Below, one piece after another: positions 5,871 to 7,181 of a DNA stretch of 7,181 bases; position 1 is the stretch's first letter, and the number at the start of each line of letters is the position of its first letter. A model generated the notes under the pieces. It was not told where the DNA came from. It searched no databases and saw only the letters and a program-made list of their open reading frames with translations. A program made the translations under genes and the position numbers. The DNA comes from JAUWBF01 sp043815125 (GTDB taxonomy: Bacteria > Verrucomicrobiota > Verrucomicrobiia > Opitutales > Opitutaceae), in NCBI GenBank assembly GCA_043815125.1, contig JBDRJH010000348.1, positions 1 through 7,181 of the forward strand. The letters run 5' to 3'.

Positions 5871-7181
5871 ATGCTGGCCACCGTTCTCTCCGCCGGACTC
5901 CAGGGCATCGAAGCCCAGGCCGTCCACGTCGAAGTCAACTCCGGTGAGGTCGGCGACCCCAAGCTCGTCCTCGTCGGCCTGCCCGACGCGGCCGTCAAGG
6001 AGTCCGACGACCGCGTCTTCTCCGCGCTGAGCAACAGCGGCTTCAAGCCCCCGCGCACCCGCACCACCATCAACCTCGCGCCCGGCACCCTGCGCAAGGA
6101 AGGCCCCCTCTACGACCTGCCCATCGCCATCGGCATCCTCATCGCGACCGGCCAGATCGAGCCCGGCAACGTCGACGACCACCTCATCGCCGGCGAACTC
6201 GGCCTCTCCGGCGGCACGCGGCCCGTGCGCGGCGCCCTCGCCATGGCCAAGCTCGCCCGCGCCCTCGGCAAACGCGGCATCATCCTCCCGGCCGACTCCG
6301 CCGCCGAGGCCGCCCTGGTCGAGGGCATCGCCGTGCATCCGGTCCACTCGCTCGACGAGACCGTGCGCTTTCTGGTCGGCGAGCGCGACATAGCCCCCTA
6401 CCCCCACGAACGCGCCATCGCCTTTGAACGCCCCGAGCACGACGCCGCCGGGGACTTCGCCGAGGTCAAGGGCCAGCACGCCCTGCGCCGCGCCGTCGAG
6501 GTCGCCGTGGCCGGCGGGCACAACCTCATCATGATCGGCCCGCCCGGCTCCGGCAAATCCATGGTCGCCAAGCGCGTGCCCTCGATCATGCCCGACTCCA
6601 CCCTGGAGGAGTCGCTGGAGATCCTCGCCATCCACTCGGCCGCCGGCCAGACGCTCGGCCAGGGCCACGTCTTTGGACGCCGTCCAGTGCGCTCGCCCCA
6701 CCACACCATCTCCGATGTCGGCCTGCTCGGCGGCGGCACCATCCCCGGCCCCGGCGAGATCTCCCTCGCCCACCACGGCGTGCTGTTCCTCGACGAACTG
6801 CCCGAGTTCAAACGCTCCGCCCTCGAGGTCCTGCGCCAGCCGCTTGAGGACGGCCACGTCACCATCTCCCGCAGCGCCGGCAAGATCACCCTGCCCTGCG
6901 GCTTCATGCTGGTCGCCGCCATGAACCCCTGCCCCTGCGGCTACCTCGGCGACCCCAAACACGAGTGCCGCTGCTCGCCGTCGCAGATCCAACGCTACCG
7001 CGCCCGCATCAGCGGTCCCCTGCTTGATCGCATCGACATCCACATCGAGGCCCCCGCGCTCAGCATCGGCGAACTGCGCACCACCGCCCCCGGCGAGACC
7101 TCGGCCGACATCCGCGCCCGCGTGCAGGCCGCCCGCGAACGCCAGCTCGCCCGCTTCAAGGGCGGCCGCACCCTCGCCAAC
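5871..7181 (+). CDS. comM: ComM/YifB family AAA+ ATPase (Mg-chelatase-like), partial
   Basis: The first 437 residues of a protein usually about 505-515 aa, cut at the right edge, so about 70 C-terminal residues are missing. ComM is a hexameric helicase that drives branch migration of incoming DNA during natural transformation; members also occur in species not known to transform. Domains: Lon-protease-like ChlI domain (about 20-140, with VGLPDAAVKESDDRV 35-49 and KEGPLYDLPIAIGIL 76-90), Mg-chelatase AAA+ domain (about 195-398) and the start of the C-terminal domain. Motifs: Walker A GPPGSGKS 223-230, RSPHHTISDVGLLGGG 274-289, Walker B GVLFLDELPEF 303-313, sensor-1 N352 in AAMNPCPCGY, the Cys cluster C354/C356/C366/C368, and LLDRIDIHIE 384-393 with R387. 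Start ATG gives the family's usual short lead before the Lon-like fold. It sits 12 bp after the HD gene with no Shine-Dalgarno between. Confidence 0.94.
   Translation, partial: MLATVLSAGLQGIEAQAVHVEVNSGEVGDPKLVLVGLPDAAVKESDDRVFSALSNSGFKPPRTRTTINLAPGTLRKEGPLYDLPIAIGILIATGQIEPGNVDDHLIAGELGLSGGTRPVRGALAMAKLARALGKRGIILPADSAAEAALVEGIAVHPVHSLDETVRFLVGERDIAPYPHERAIAFERPEHDAAGDFAEVKGQHALRRAVEVAVAGGHNLIMIGPPGSGKSMVAKRVPSIMPDSTLEESLEILAIHSAAGQTLGQGHVFGRRPVRSPHHTISDVGLLGGGTIPGPGEISLAHHGVLFLDELPEFKRSALEVLRQPLEDGHVTISRSAGKITLPCGFMLVAAMNPCPCGYLGDPKHECRCSPSQIQRYRARISGPLLDRIDIHIEAPALSIGELRTTAPGETSADIRARVQAARERQLARFKGGRTLAN

Noticed and set aside
4863..7043. 726-codon minus-strand ORF antisense to the HD gene and comM
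   Set aside because: It spans two genes and the promoter gap, with repetitive Gly/Ala/Asp/Val content. Both sense genes have full sets of family motifs.
1..7181. New defence or mobile system
   Set aside because: No transposase, integrase, toxin-antitoxin pair, CRISPR repeat or tRNA was seen; five of the six genes belong to well-known families with clear roles and the sixth is a lone HD enzyme.

Overview
This is a gene-dense, strongly GC-rich bacterial chromosomal window. It holds six protein-coding genes in two divergent blocks. The protein types, the very long Ala/Pro/Lys-rich N-terminal extension on Rho and the coaE-rho-pilB-pilT order suggest a Verrucomicrobiota member, possibly Opitutaceae. 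That placement is inference: there is no rRNA or other decisive marker here.

Left block (minus strand, transcribed right to left from about 4900 to 1): coaE (dephospho-CoA kinase, last step of coenzyme A synthesis), rho (transcription termination factor with a roughly 240-residue disordered N-terminus), pilB (type IV pilus extension ATPase) and pilT (pilus retraction ATPase, cut off at the left edge just after its Walker A motif). Gaps are 78, 67 and 28 bp, and no intrinsic terminator is visible between the genes, so one transcription unit is plausible.

Divergent control region (4901-5033): 133 bp, visibly more AT-rich than its surroundings, with an inverted repeat and a 9-bp direct repeat. 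Promoters for both directions would be expected here.

Right block (plus strand): a 274-aa HD-superfamily phosphohydrolase of unknown substrate, followed 12 bp later by a comM/yifB gene. ComM is an AAA+ branch-migration helicase that acts in natural transformation; this copy is cut off at the right edge after 437 residues.

Most of the content is conserved core or pilus biology, and I see no mobile element, CRISPR array, RNA gene or obvious new defence system. The points most worth a second look are the long Rho N-terminus with an internal ATG exactly where a canonical-length Rho would begin, the uncharacterised HD protein paired with comM, the closeness of pilus motor and transformation genes, the absence of Shine-Dalgarno sequences before all six starts, and the unusual codon use of coaE. 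All long ORFs antisense to these genes look like shadows.
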